Source: Changshengia sp963803165 (lineage in GTDB: Bacteria; Chloroflexota; Dormibacteria; Aeolococcales; Aeolococcaceae). Taken from it: a stretch of 64,000 nucleotides of DNA. Positions 57,000 through 64,000 of this stretch are shown piece after piece (position 1 is the stretch's first letter; each line of letters starts with the position of its first letter). The notes under the pieces were generated by a model that was not told where the DNA came from, made no database searches, and saw nothing but the letters and a program-made list of their open reading frames with translations. Made by a program: the position numbers and the translations under genes. The DNA lies in the NCBI GenBank assembly GCA_963803165.1, contig CAWDLK010000008.1, positions 186,001-250,000 on the forward strand, in the 5' to 3' direction.

Positions 57000-59078
57000 G
57001 TGCCCCAGTTCGAGCTGACCTCCGCCTTCGCCCCGGCTGGCGACCAGCCCCAGGCCATCGCCGGCCTGCTGGAGAGCCTTCGCCAGGGCAACCGGGAGCA
57101 GACCCTGCTCGGCGTGACCGGGTCGGGCAAGACCTACACGGTCGCCCACCTCATCAATGAGCTCAAGCGGCCGACCCTGGTGCTCTCGCCCAACAAGACC
57201 CTGGCTGCCCAGCTCTGGGCCGAGTTCCGGGAGTTCTTCCCCCACAACGCGGTCGAGTTCTTCGTCTCCTACTACGACTACTACCAGCCCGAGGCCTACA
57301 TCCCCCGCACCGACACCTACATCGAGAAGGACTCGTCGCGCAACGAGGAGATCGACCGGCTCCGCAACAGTGCCACCCGGGCGCTGCTGACCCGCCGTGA
57401 CGTCATCGTGGTGGCGTCGGTGTCCTGCATCTATGGCATCGGATCTCCCGAGAACTACCTGGGGGAGTCGATCTCGCTCCAGGTGGGTGAGAGCTGGCGG
57501 CGCGACATCCTGCTGCGCAAGCTCAGCGACCTCCAGTACAGCCGCAACGACACCGACTTCGGGCGCTCCCGATTCCGCGTGCGGGGCGACGTGCTCGACG
57601 TCCAGCCTGCCTACGAGGAGCTGGCGGTGCGGATCGAGCTCTTCGGTGACGAGATCGAGTCGATCCGAGAGTTCGACCCGCTGACCGGAGAGGTCGTGGC
57701 CCGGCGCGAGAGCGTCGCCATCTTCCCCGCCTCGCACTACGTGACCCCCGCCGAGGAGATGAAGGCGGCTCTCGAGAGGATCGAGGCCGAGCTGGAGCTG
57801 AGGGTCAGGGAGCTGGAGGAGCGGGGCAGGCTGCTGGAGGCCCAGCGGCTGCGCCAGCGCACCGGCTTCGACATGGAGATGATGCGGGAGACCGGCACCT
57901 GCGCCGGCATCGAGAACTACTCGCGCCACCTGACCGGCCGGGCCGCGGGGCAGCGCCCCTACTGCCTGCTCGACTTCCTGCCCGACGACTCGCTGATCGT
58001 GGTCGACGAGTCCCACGTCGCGGTGCCCCAGATCGGCGGGATGGCCAAGGGCGACCGGGCTCGCAAGATCCCCCTGGTCGAGTACGGCTTCCGCCTGCCG
58101 TCCGCGATCGACAACCGCCCGCTGACCTTCGCCGAGTGGGACGAGATGGTCGGGCAGGTCGTCTACGTGAGTGCCACACCGGGCCCGTACGAGGAGCAGC
58201 ACGCGAGCTGCACGGTGGAGCAGATCAACCGTCCCACCGGCCTGGTCGACCCGACCATCGAGGTCAAGCCCAGCGAGGGACAGATCGACGACCTTCTCGC
58301 CCAGGTCCGGCGCCGGATCGAGCGCGGTCACCGCTCCCTGATCACCACCCTGACCAAGAAGATGGCCGAGGACCTCACCGACTACCTCCGCGAGGCCGGG
58401 GTGAGGGCACGCTACCTGCACTCCGACGTCGAGACCATGGAGCGGGTGGAGATCATCCGCGACCTCCGCCTCGGGGTCTTCGACGTCCTGGTCGGCGTCA
58501 ACCTGCTCCGTGAGGGTCTCGACCTCCCCGAGGTCGCCTTCATCGGCATCCTCGACGCGGACAAGGAGGGGTACCTGCGCGGGTTCCGCTCTCTGATCCA
58601 GACCATCGGGCGGGCGTCGCGCAACCTCGAGGGCCACATCGTCATGTACGCCGACGGGGTCAGCGAGGCGATGCGCCAGGCCATCGCCGAGACCGATCGC
58701 CGCCGGGCCATCCAGATGAAGCACAACCAGGATCACGGGATCACCCCGCAGACCATCGTCAAGGCCGTCTACCAGCTGGAGACCCATCGGGAGGAGCTGA
58801 GCGCTCGAGCCGCCAGCTTCCAGGAGCAATCGGGACTGCCGCCCGACGAGCTGCTCCGGCTCGCCAAGGACGTCGAGAAGGAGATGAAGCGCGCCGCCCG
58901 CGACCTCGAGTTCGAGCGCGCGGCGGAGCTGCGCGACCGGCTCACCGAGATCCGGAGGCGCATGGAGGAGGGGGGAGACGGCGACGGCGGCACGGTGTCG
59001 GCGGAGGGTCGGGCCGTCCCGGACCGAACCCGGACGGGTGCGGGCAGGGGTGGAGCCCGCCCGCGGCCCCGCCGCTGA
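57000..59078 (+). CDS. uvrB: UvrABC system protein B
   Basis: A 692-residue damage-recognition helicase of nucleotide excision repair. Walker A GVTGSGKTYTVA, the beta-hairpin region FVSYYDYYQPEAYIPRTDTYIEKDSSRNEEIDRLRNSAT, VVDESHVAVPQIGGM, DLPEVAFIGILDADKEGYLRG, QTIGRASRNLEGHIVMYAD and the C-terminal UVR motif DVEKEMKRAARDLEFERAAELRDRL. The GTG start at 57000 is supported by TAGACT 6 nt before it. uvrA and uvrC are outside the window. Confidence 0.98.
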   Translation: MPQFELTSAFAPAGDQPQAIAGLLESLRQGNREQTLLGVTGSGKTYTVAHLINELKRPTLVLSPNKTLAAQLWAEFREFFPHNAVEFFVSYYDYYQPEAYIPRTDTYIEKDSSRNEEIDRLRNSATRALLTRRDVIVVASVSCIYGIGSPENYLGESISLQVGESWRRDILLRKLSDLQYSRNDTDFGRSRFRVRGDVLDVQPAYEELAVRIELFGDEIESIREFDPLTGEVVARRESVAIFPASHYVTPAEEMKAALERIEAELELRVRELEERGRLLEAQRLRQRTGFDMEMMRETGTCAGIENYSRHLTGRAAGQRPYCLLDFLPDDSLIVVDESHVAVPQIGGMAKGDRARKIPLVEYGFRLPSAIDNRPLTFAEWDEMVGQVVYVSATPGPYEEQHASCTVEQINRPTGLVDPTIEVKPSEGQIDDLLAQVRRRIERGHRSLITTLTKKMAEDLTDYLREAGVRARYLHSDVETMERVEIIRDLRLGVFDVLVGVNLLREGLDLPEVAFIGILDADKEGYLRGFRSLIQTIGRASRNLEGHIVMYADGVSEAMRQAIAETDRRRAIQMKHNQDHGITPQTIVKAVYQLETHREELSARAASFQEQSGLPPDELLRLAKDVEKEMKRAARDLEFERAAELRDRLTEIRRRMEEGGDGDGGTVSAEGRAVPDRTRTGAGRGGARPRPRR

Positions 59079-59196
59079 CAGCTCTCCGCCCGTCGTCGCG
59101 ACGGGGCCGTCATCGAGCTTCCCGCGCCACCGGCCCACGCGGCAACCGATCTGTGACACGCGGACCATCTGTCCGCCCCCTGCGCCGTCACGGCTT

Positions 59197-59208
59197 CGTC
59201 ATATGACG
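59197..59208. promoter_or_regulatory. Palindrome CGTCATATGACG
   Basis: A perfect 12-bp palindrome, with GCCGTCA (59184-59190) and TGACGGC (59204-59210) as further CGTCA half-sites, 57 bp upstream of the next gene; likely operator. Confidence 0.55.
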
Positions 59209-59264
59209 GCGACCACGCCGATTAGAACTCGAGAAACGTCCCGGTGACGCTGCGAGGAGACGGC

Positions 59265-60071
59265 GTGAAGATATGGAAGCGGCCGGCGCCGGCTGATCGG
59301 ACGGCGCTGCAGCAGGAGGAGCCTCCGGCCGTCCCGACGCTGGCCTGGGACCTCGGGGACCAGTACTGCTCGGCCCGCGGCTGCACGCAGAAGACCGGTC
59401 TCGCCTGCAGCTACATCGACCGCCGCGAGCGTCCCTGTCCCACCGGCTGGTGTCCGGAACACCGCTACATCACCCATGGCGCCGTGTTCTGTCCCACCCA
59501 CGGACGCCTGCTCGACGGCACCGCGGACGAGTACCGCGAGTGCGTGCGGGTCGACCTCGGCAACGTCGTCCCGGTGGTGCTGGCCTGGATCGTCCAAGAG
59601 ATCGACTCCGAGGTGTCAGCGACCATGCTCCAGCTGGCCATGGAGTGGCGGCAGGCGCTGGTGCTCGACCCCGTCCACTTCGCCCTGGTCGGGGTGCAGC
59701 GGACACGCACCTGGGAGCGGGCCTGGAAGATCTGTGACAGCCTGGGGCCGACGCTGCGGGTGGCGACCGTCATCGAGGAGGCCGAGCCGGAGGTCGTCGA
59801 GGCCCGCATCAACGCGCGCCCGATCATCCGTCTGGTCGTCCCGTGGCACGAGAGCCACGGCTTCGGCGAGATCCCGGAGACGGCCGCGGCTGCCCGCTCC
59901 GCGGTCCTCACCTTCAGGGAGAGGCTGCTGGCGGCCCTGGTCCGCGGCATCGCCGACTGGCGGCGGGACAACCTCGGCAACCGCGAGGCGGGCGGCGCCG
60001 ACCTGCGCGGCCTGGCCTGGCGCGGTTCGATCGGGCCGGCCGTGCCCCGGGTGCCTCCCCGGCAGCTCTGA
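59265..60071 (+). CDS. Uncharacterised protein with N-terminal Cys/His cluster
   Basis: A 268-residue protein. The N-terminal region has nine or more Cys/His in a zinc-ribbon-like layout (YCSARGCTQKTGLACSYIDRRERPCPTGWCPEHRYITHGAVFCPTHGRLL, residues ~34-83). The rest is soluble and helical-mixed (VPVVLAWIVQEIDSEVSATMLQLAMEWRQALVLD...RTWERAWKICDSLGPTLRVATVIEEAEPEVVEARINARPIIRLVVP). No family recognised. The GTG start at 59265 has GGAG upstream; GTG 59244 is an alternative. Preceded by the CGTCATATGACG palindrome. Confidence 0.65.
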   Translation: MKIWKRPAPADRTALQQEEPPAVPTLAWDLGDQYCSARGCTQKTGLACSYIDRRERPCPTGWCPEHRYITHGAVFCPTHGRLLDGTADEYRECVRVDLGNVVPVVLAWIVQEIDSEVSATMLQLAMEWRQALVLDPVHFALVGVQRTRTWERAWKICDSLGPTLRVATVIEEAEPEVVEARINARPIIRLVVPWHESHGFGEIPETAAAARSAVLTFRERLLAALVRGIADWRRDNLGNREAGGADLRGLAWRGSIGPAVPRVPPRQL

Positions 60072-60111
60072 GGGAGCTCGACGGGCCGTTGTAGGGCGCA
60101 CATGCGTTCGC

Positions 60112-60117
60112 TATACT
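60112..60117 (+). promoter_or_regulatory. -10 box (TATACT) for radA
   Basis: TATACT ends exactly 6 nt before ATG 60124. Confidence 0.65.
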
Positions 60118-60123
60118 GGCGCG

Positions 60124-61557
60124 ATGAGCTCCGGAGGTCACGGGCAGCCGATCCGGGTCTTCGCGTGCCAGGGCTGCGGCTGGATCAGCCCCAAGTGGCA
60201 GGGCCGCTGCGGGGGCTGCGGCGAGTGGAACACGCTGACCGAGGCGGCCGGCGGAACGGGAGCCGCCCGGCGACGCAGCGGCTCGCCGCCCCGGGCGGTG
60301 CCGCTCGGTGAGGTCGGGACCCGGCATGCGCCGCGCCGCTCCACCGGGATGGGGGAGACCGATCGCGTGCTCGGAGGCGGCCTGGTCGAGGGCTCGCTGA
60401 TCCTTCTCGGCGGTGACCCCGGGATCGGGAAGTCGACCCTCGCCCTCCAGCTGGCGCACCGCGTCGGTGCTGCGGACACCCCGGCCCTCTACTGCGCCGG
60501 GGAGGAGTCGCCCGCCCAGCTGGCCCTCCGGGCGGACCGGCTGGGCTGCCTCGACGATCGTGTGCTGGTGGTCGGCGAGACCGCCGTCGCCGGGTGCCTC
60601 GAGGCGATCGCCGCCGCCCGCCCGCCCCTCGCGATCGTGGACTCGGTGCAGACCCTCCACGATCCGGAGATCCCGGGACACCCGGGAAGCCCCTCCCAGG
60701 TCCGCTCGGCGGTGACCCGCCTCATGGCCTGTGCCAAGGAGACCGGGGTCCCCATCCTGCTGGTCGGGCACGTGACCAAGGACGGCGCCATCGCCGGCCC
60801 GCGGACCCTCGAGCACATGGTCGACGTCGTCCTCTATCTCGAGGGCGACCGCCACGGGGAGAACCGTCTCCTCCGCGGGCTCAAGAACCGTTTCGGCCCC
60901 GCCTCCGAGCTCGGCCTCTTCCGGCTCGCCGATGCGGGGATGGTGGAGATCGGCAGCGCCGGCCGCGCCTTCCTCGACGAGCAGAGCCTCTCGGTCCCGG
61001 GCAACGTCCTCACCGTGACCTCCGAGGGGTCGCGCGCGCTGGTGGTGGAGGTGCAGGCGCTGACCGTGCCCGTCGGCCACTCGATGACGCGCCGCACCGC
61101 CTGGGGGTACGACCCGGCTCGGCTCAACCTGCTGGTCGCCGTGCTCCAGCGGCGTGCCCGGCTGCCCCTCGGCCAGCGCGATGTCTTCCTCAACTGCGCG
61201 GGCGGGGTTCGCCTGGTGGAGCCGGGCGTCGACCTGGCTGCGGCCCTCGCGGTGTGGGGTGCCGAGACCAACGCCGGGTGGGACCCTGGCACCGTCGCCA
61301 TCGGGGAGGTGGGGCTGGGTGGTGAGATCCGCAGGGTCCGCTGCCTCGAGGCGCGGCTCGCCGAGGCGGCGGCGCTGGGGATCCGCCACGCGGTCGTCCC
61401 CGCCGGCCAGGAGGCGCAGGCGCCGCCCTCGGTCGAGTGCCACCCGGTCGGCGACCTCCAGGCCGCGGCCCGGCTCCTCCTCCCGGCTCCCGCCCGGCCG
61501 CGCGCGGTGCGCTCCGTGCCGCGCTGGATGGTGGAGGCGCCTGAAACCGTCGCGTGA
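60124..61557 (+). CDS. radA: DNA repair protein RadA
   Basis: A 477-residue RecA-like branch-migration helicase. A zinc finger (C15-x2-C18-x10-C29-x2-C32), Walker A GDPGIGKST, the RadA-specific LKNRFG motif, and a Lon-like C-terminal domain (GVRLVEPGVDLAAALAVWGAETN...AIGEVGLGGEIRRV). ATG 60124 has TATACT 6 nt upstream. Confidence 0.97.
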   Translation: MSSGGHGQPIRVFACQGCGWISPKWQGRCGGCGEWNTLTEAAGGTGAARRRSGSPPRAVPLGEVGTRHAPRRSTGMGETDRVLGGGLVEGSLILLGGDPGIGKSTLALQLAHRVGAADTPALYCAGEESPAQLALRADRLGCLDDRVLVVGETAVAGCLEAIAAARPPLAIVDSVQTLHDPEIPGHPGSPSQVRSAVTRLMACAKETGVPILLVGHVTKDGAIAGPRTLEHMVDVVLYLEGDRHGENRLLRGLKNRFGPASELGLFRLADAGMVEIGSAGRAFLDEQSLSVPGNVLTVTSEGSRALVVEVQALTVPVGHSMTRRTAWGYDPARLNLLVAVLQRRARLPLGQRDVFLNCAGGVRLVEPGVDLAAALAVWGAETNAGWDPGTVAIGEVGLGGEIRRVRCLEARLAEAAALGIRHAVVPAGQEAQAPPSVECHPVGDLQAAARLLLPAPARPRAVRSVPRWMVEAPETVA

Positions 61558-61596
61558 CGAGCGGGTTTGGGGCCAGCGGTCTCCGCCCCCCTGTGC

Positions 61597-61602
61597 TTCA
61601 AT
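61597..61602 (+). promoter_or_regulatory. -10 box (TTCAAT) for the PIN-TRAM gene
   Basis: TTCAAT ends 6 nt before ATG 61609. Confidence 0.5.
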
Positions 61603-61608
61603 CGGCCC

Positions 61609-62772
61609 ATGGTTGTTCCGCAGACCCGGGGGGTCCGTCGGGCTCGCACCCTGGCCCGGTTGGTCGGAGCGATCACCGGGATGGTCGCGGGAGTGCTGTA
61701 CGGGTCGTACATCGCCCGCCAGTCCGGGGGCATCCTGGTCAGCAGCAACGGCGCCGCACTGGCCGTCCTGCTTGGGACCGGGGTGGCGGGCTCCGCGGCC
61801 CTGGCCCTCGCCGCGCCGCTGCTCACCGTCGACCCCTTCCTCTGGCTGGAGCAATTCGTCGATCACGCGCCGGCCAGCGAGCTGCTCGGAGCTCTCGCCG
61901 GGCTCATCGCCGCACTGCTGGTCAGCGCCCTCATCGCCGTCCTGCTCTCTCCGCTCCCCTGGGGGATCGGCTTCGTCTTCTCGGTGGCGCTGGCGTGCTG
62001 CCTGAGCTATGTGGGGATCAGGACCGGCACCCGCCGCCGCGACGCCTTCGCGGACGTCGTGCGCCGCCGGCCGCCGGTCGGCGCGGCGTCCGACGACCCG
62101 GAGCCTCAGGACGGGGTGCCGATCGTGGTCGACACCTCGGTTCTGATCGACGGGCGGATTGCGGACGTCGCCGCGACCGGGTTCATCCAGGGGCGGCTGC
62201 TGGTCGCCGGCTTCGTCCTCGAGGAGCTCCAGAAGGTGGCCGACTCCGGCGACTCGATGCGCCGCTCCCGAGGGCGCCGCGGGCTGGCCGCCGTCGACGA
62301 GCTGAAGCGCCAGGTCCACGTCACCTGCGAGGTGGTGGACGACGAGTTCCCGGGCACCCCCGAGGTCGACGCCAAGCTGGTCAAGCTGGCCCGGGCCCGG
62401 GGCGCGGCGCTGATGACCAACGACTTCAACCTCAACCGGCTCGCCTCCGTCCAGGGCATTCGGGTCCTCAACCTCAACGACCTGGCCAATGCCCTCAAGC
62501 CGATGGTCAGCTCCGGGGAGGGCTTCGAGCTCACCATCGTCAAGGAGGGAAAGGAGCCCCACCAGGGTGTCGGCTACCTCGAGGACGGCACCATGGTGGT
62601 GGTGGAGGGCGGCAGCGATCACGTCGACAGCCAGGTGCGGGTCACCGTCACCTCGGTGCTGCAGACGGCGGCCGGGCGGATGATCTTCGCCACCACCGCG
62701 CCCGACCAGCGACAGTCGGTGGACGGCCGGCCCCGGGCGGCGGCGCGCCCGACCAGGGCGGGCAGCCGCTGA
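61609..62772 (+). CDS. PIN-TRAM domain membrane protein
   Basis: A 387-residue protein: four N-terminal membrane helices, then a PIN nuclease domain (VVDTSVLIDGRIADVAATGFIQGRLLVAGFVLEELQKVADSGDSMRRSRGRRGLAAVDELK...EVDAKLVKLARARGAALMTNDFNLNRLASVQGI, with the acidic metal residues), then a TRAM RNA-binding domain (GEGFELTIVKEGKEPHQGVGYLEDGTMVVVEGG...VTSVLQTAAGRMIFA). It matches the YacL-like family of Gram-positives, which precedes ispD-ispF in many of them, as here. ATG 61609 has TTCAAT 6 nt upstream. Confidence 0.94.
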   Translation: MVVPQTRGVRRARTLARLVGAITGMVAGVLYGSYIARQSGGILVSSNGAALAVLLGTGVAGSAALALAAPLLTVDPFLWLEQFVDHAPASELLGALAGLIAALLVSALIAVLLSPLPWGIGFVFSVALACCLSYVGIRTGTRRRDAFADVVRRRPPVGAASDDPEPQDGVPIVVDTSVLIDGRIADVAATGFIQGRLLVAGFVLEELQKVADSGDSMRRSRGRRGLAAVDELKRQVHVTCEVVDDEFPGTPEVDAKLVKLARARGAALMTNDFNLNRLASVQGIRVLNLNDLANALKPMVSSGEGFELTIVKEGKEPHQGVGYLEDGTMVVVEGGSDHVDSQVRVTVTSVLQTAAGRMIFATTAPDQRQSVDGRPRAAARPTRAGSR

Positions 62773-63441
62773 GCGTCGCAGTCATCGTCCCCGCTGCGGG
62801 CCGCGGTGAGAGGGCCGGGACCGACAAGGTCTGGGCCGACGCCGGGGGGCGTCCGCTGGTGGCTCACGTGCTCGAGCGGGTGGCGGCCGTGGCCTCGGTG
62901 GAGATGGTGGTGGTGGTCTGTGCGCCGGCTCGCCACCCTGACGTGCAGGAGCTGGCCCGCGAGCTCGGGCTTCCCGGCGTCCGCTGCGTGCCCGGCGGGC
63001 CGCGGCGCCGCGACTCCGTCGCGTCCGGCCTCGCCGAGGTGGGCAACCCCGAGATCGTGGTGGTGCACGACGCGGCGCGCCCGCTCGTCTCGGTCGGCCT
63101 GATCGAGGCGGTGATCGCCGCCGCCCGCGTCCACGGGGCGGCGACCGCTGCCGTACCCTGCGTCGACACGGTCAAGCGGGTGGCGTCGGGGATGGTCGTC
63201 GAGACCCTGCCCCGCGACTCGCTGGTGGCGGTCCAGAACTCCCCAGGCCTTCTCCACCGAGCTCCTCCGCCGCGCCCACGCGGTCGCCCCCGAGCGTGAC
63301 GCCTCGGACGACTGCCTGCTGGTGGAGTGGCTGGGCGAGCCGGTCGCGGTGGTCCCGGGCGAGGTCGGCAATCGCAAGGTGACCCACCCCGAGGACCTCG
63401 AGTGGCTCCGCGGCCAGCTCCAGGGCAGCGGGCGGCCATGA
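62769..63441 (+). pseudogene. ispD: ispD (2-C-methyl-D-erythritol 4-phosphate cytidylyltransferase), frameshifted
   Basis: Frame 1 carries the normal start VIVPAAGRGERAGTDKVW..., VVHDAARPLVSVGLIEAV, DTVKRV, then at VQ (63231-63236) it departs into a frame ending at 63299. Dropping one A in GAACT (63236-63240) restores VQTPQAFSTELLRRAHAVAP...DDCLLVEWLGEPVAVVPGEVGNRKVTHPEDLEWL, the conserved IspD end, stopping at 63441 where TGA overlaps the ispF ATG. So a single inserted A breaks the gene (or is a sequencing error). No ATG/GTG/TTG fits the start; CTG 62769 overlaps the upstream TGA. Confidence 0.85.
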
Positions 63442-63923
63442 CGCTCCGCATCGGGCACGGGCTGGACGCCCACCGTCTGGTGCCGGGGCGGCCGCTGATG
63501 CTCGGCTGCGTCCGGGTGGCGGGGGACCAGGGGCTGGCCGGCCACTCCGACGGCGACGCCGCGGCGCACGCGCTCGCCGACGCCTGCCTGGGGGCGGTGG
63601 GGCTGGGCACCATGGGGGAGCACTTCCCGTCGAGCGACGAGCGCTGGCGGGGGGTCAGCGGCGCCGAGTTCCTGGGGCGGGTGGCGGGACTGCTCGCCGG
63701 GGCGAACGCACGCCTGCTGAGCGCCCAGGTGGCGATGGTCTGCGCCCGGCCCCGGCTGGCCCCCCTCTTCGCCTCCATGGGGGCGGCGATGTCGGAGGCC
63801 CTCGGTGCTCCCGCCGGGACTGTCGTGGTCAGCGCCACCAGTGGCGACGGCCTCGGAGCCGCCGGCCGCGGCGAGGGCATCCTGGCTTCGGCCGTCGCCC
63901 TCCTCGAGGTGGCAGGAGGCTGA
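63438..63923 (+). CDS. ispF: 2-C-methyl-D-erythritol 2,4-cyclodiphosphate synthase
   Basis: A 161-residue MEP-pathway enzyme. Metal ligands IGHGLDAHRL (Asp10, His12) and His44 in DAAAHALADA are present. Divergences from the family: the LGDIG motif is LGTMG (Asp to Thr), and ATTTEKLG is ATSGDGLG (Glu to Asp). GRGEGI is kept. ATG overlaps the ispD stop (ATGA), so the pair is a normal ispD-ispF operon apart from the ispD frameshift. Confidence 0.9.
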   Translation: MTLRIGHGLDAHRLVPGRPLMLGCVRVAGDQGLAGHSDGDAAAHALADACLGAVGLGTMGEHFPSSDERWRGVSGAEFLGRVAGLLAGANARLLSAQVAMVCARPRLAPLFASMGAAMSEALGAPAGTVVVSATSGDGLGAAGRGEGILASAVALLEVAGG

Positions 63924-63931
63924 CCTCCTCC

Positions 63932-64000
63932 TCAGTCCCCGGGCTCGGTGGCGACCACCGCCGAGGCGTGCACCCCGGCGTCGCTCACCAGCCAGAGCGC
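63932..64000 (-). CDS. C-terminal end of an unknown gene (partial)
   Basis: Reading the minus strand inward from the window edge gives 22 codons (ALWLVSDAGVHASAVVATEPGD) then TGA at 63932. Too short to identify. It is convergent with ispF with only 8 nt between stop codons. Confidence 0.35.
   Translation of the reverse strand, partial: ALWLVSDAGVHASAVVATEPGD

Noticed and set aside
56484..59168. Long minus-strand frame over uvrB and the ClpC-N gene
   Set aside because: Shadow frame; translation is repetitive Leu/Gly/Asp/His with no domain, while uvrB is unambiguous.
59914..62622. Long minus-strand frame over radA and PIN-TRAM
   Set aside because: Same reason: composition of a GC-rich antisense frame, both sense genes are clear.
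1..64000. Classical defence island, prophage, plasmid origin or CRISPR
   Set aside because: I see no integrase, capsid, terminase, Cas or replication-origin genes; only the HNH/methyltransferase pair near ssrA hints at mobile history.

Overview
The window looks like ordinary chromosome from a very GC-rich (roughly 70%), probably monoderm bacterium of the Terrabacteria type. I would guess Chloroflexota/Dormibacterota or a deep relative of Actinomycetota, but cannot prove it from 64 kb. Pointers are: GatCAB transamidation, a ClgR-like regulator in an operon with clpP, a PIN-TRAM membrane nuclease, a ClpC-N-only protein, a bifunctional nuclease (DUF151), PolA with a degenerate proofreading domain, Lgt plus several predicted lipoproteins, and no outer-membrane genes. 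Many genes show no Shine-Dalgarno site but carry a TAnnnT-like -10 element 6-9 nt before the start codon, so leaderless transcription seems to be the rule here.

Layout. 1-4.8 kb: coaC (cut by the window edge)/coaB, a DUF4349 lipoprotein, priA and def. 4.8-7.5 kb: a coupled pair of a DUF4034-like protein and a membrane-anchored M16 peptidase. 7.6-12 kb: fmt, sseB, smpB, hflX, mgsA and an ArsR regulator divergent from a drug-type MFS exporter (to 13.6 kb). 13.7-16.2 kb: an HNH endonuclease gene running into the 3' end of ssrA (tmRNA), a DUF1003 protein and an orphan DNA methyltransferase. 16.2-22.5 kb: pirin, a secreted C39-like peptidase, small membrane proteins, a GalT-like enzyme, a HIT hydrolase, DUF4389, and clgR-clpP. 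22.5-29.3 kb: dnaK, pcm, YbjQ and a Kelch-type surface protein. 29.3-33.9 kb: gatC-gatA-gatB followed by an RlmD/TrmA-type methyltransferase. 34.6-46.7 kb: dnaE, yggT, an RsmC-like methyltransferase with lgt, an ESX-type MinD ATPase, a shikimate-kinase-like protein with a leader ORF, a GT87-like protein, xth, a DMT-type transporter and tRNA-Leu(CAA). 46.8-52.3 kb: IMPDH/GMPR-like, GNAT, ECF sigma/anti-sigma, GH18 lipoprotein, bifunctional nuclease. 52.4-64 kb: polA-mutM, ClpC-N protein, uvrB, an orphan Cys/His-rich protein, radA, PIN-TRAM, a frameshifted ispD and ispF.

Functionally the window is rich in DNA replication and repair (priA, dnaE, polA, mutM, xth, uvrB, radA), translation quality control (ssrA, smpB, def, fmt, gatCAB, hflX) and proteolysis (clpP, ClpC-N, M16). 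ssrA and smpB lie about 4.6 kb apart.

The least expected signal is a family of structured intergenic elements (8.56-8.67, 9.61-9.73 and 23.01-23.16 kb, plus a decayed copy near 22.96 kb). Each has an outer stem enclosing two 7-bp hairpins, with compensatory base changes between copies. Other points worth a look are the single in-frame TAG between coaC and coaB, the single-base frameshift in ispD, the ClgR-type palindrome inside the first codons of the clgR-like gene, and a double TTCGTnACGAA palindrome at 50.1 kb.
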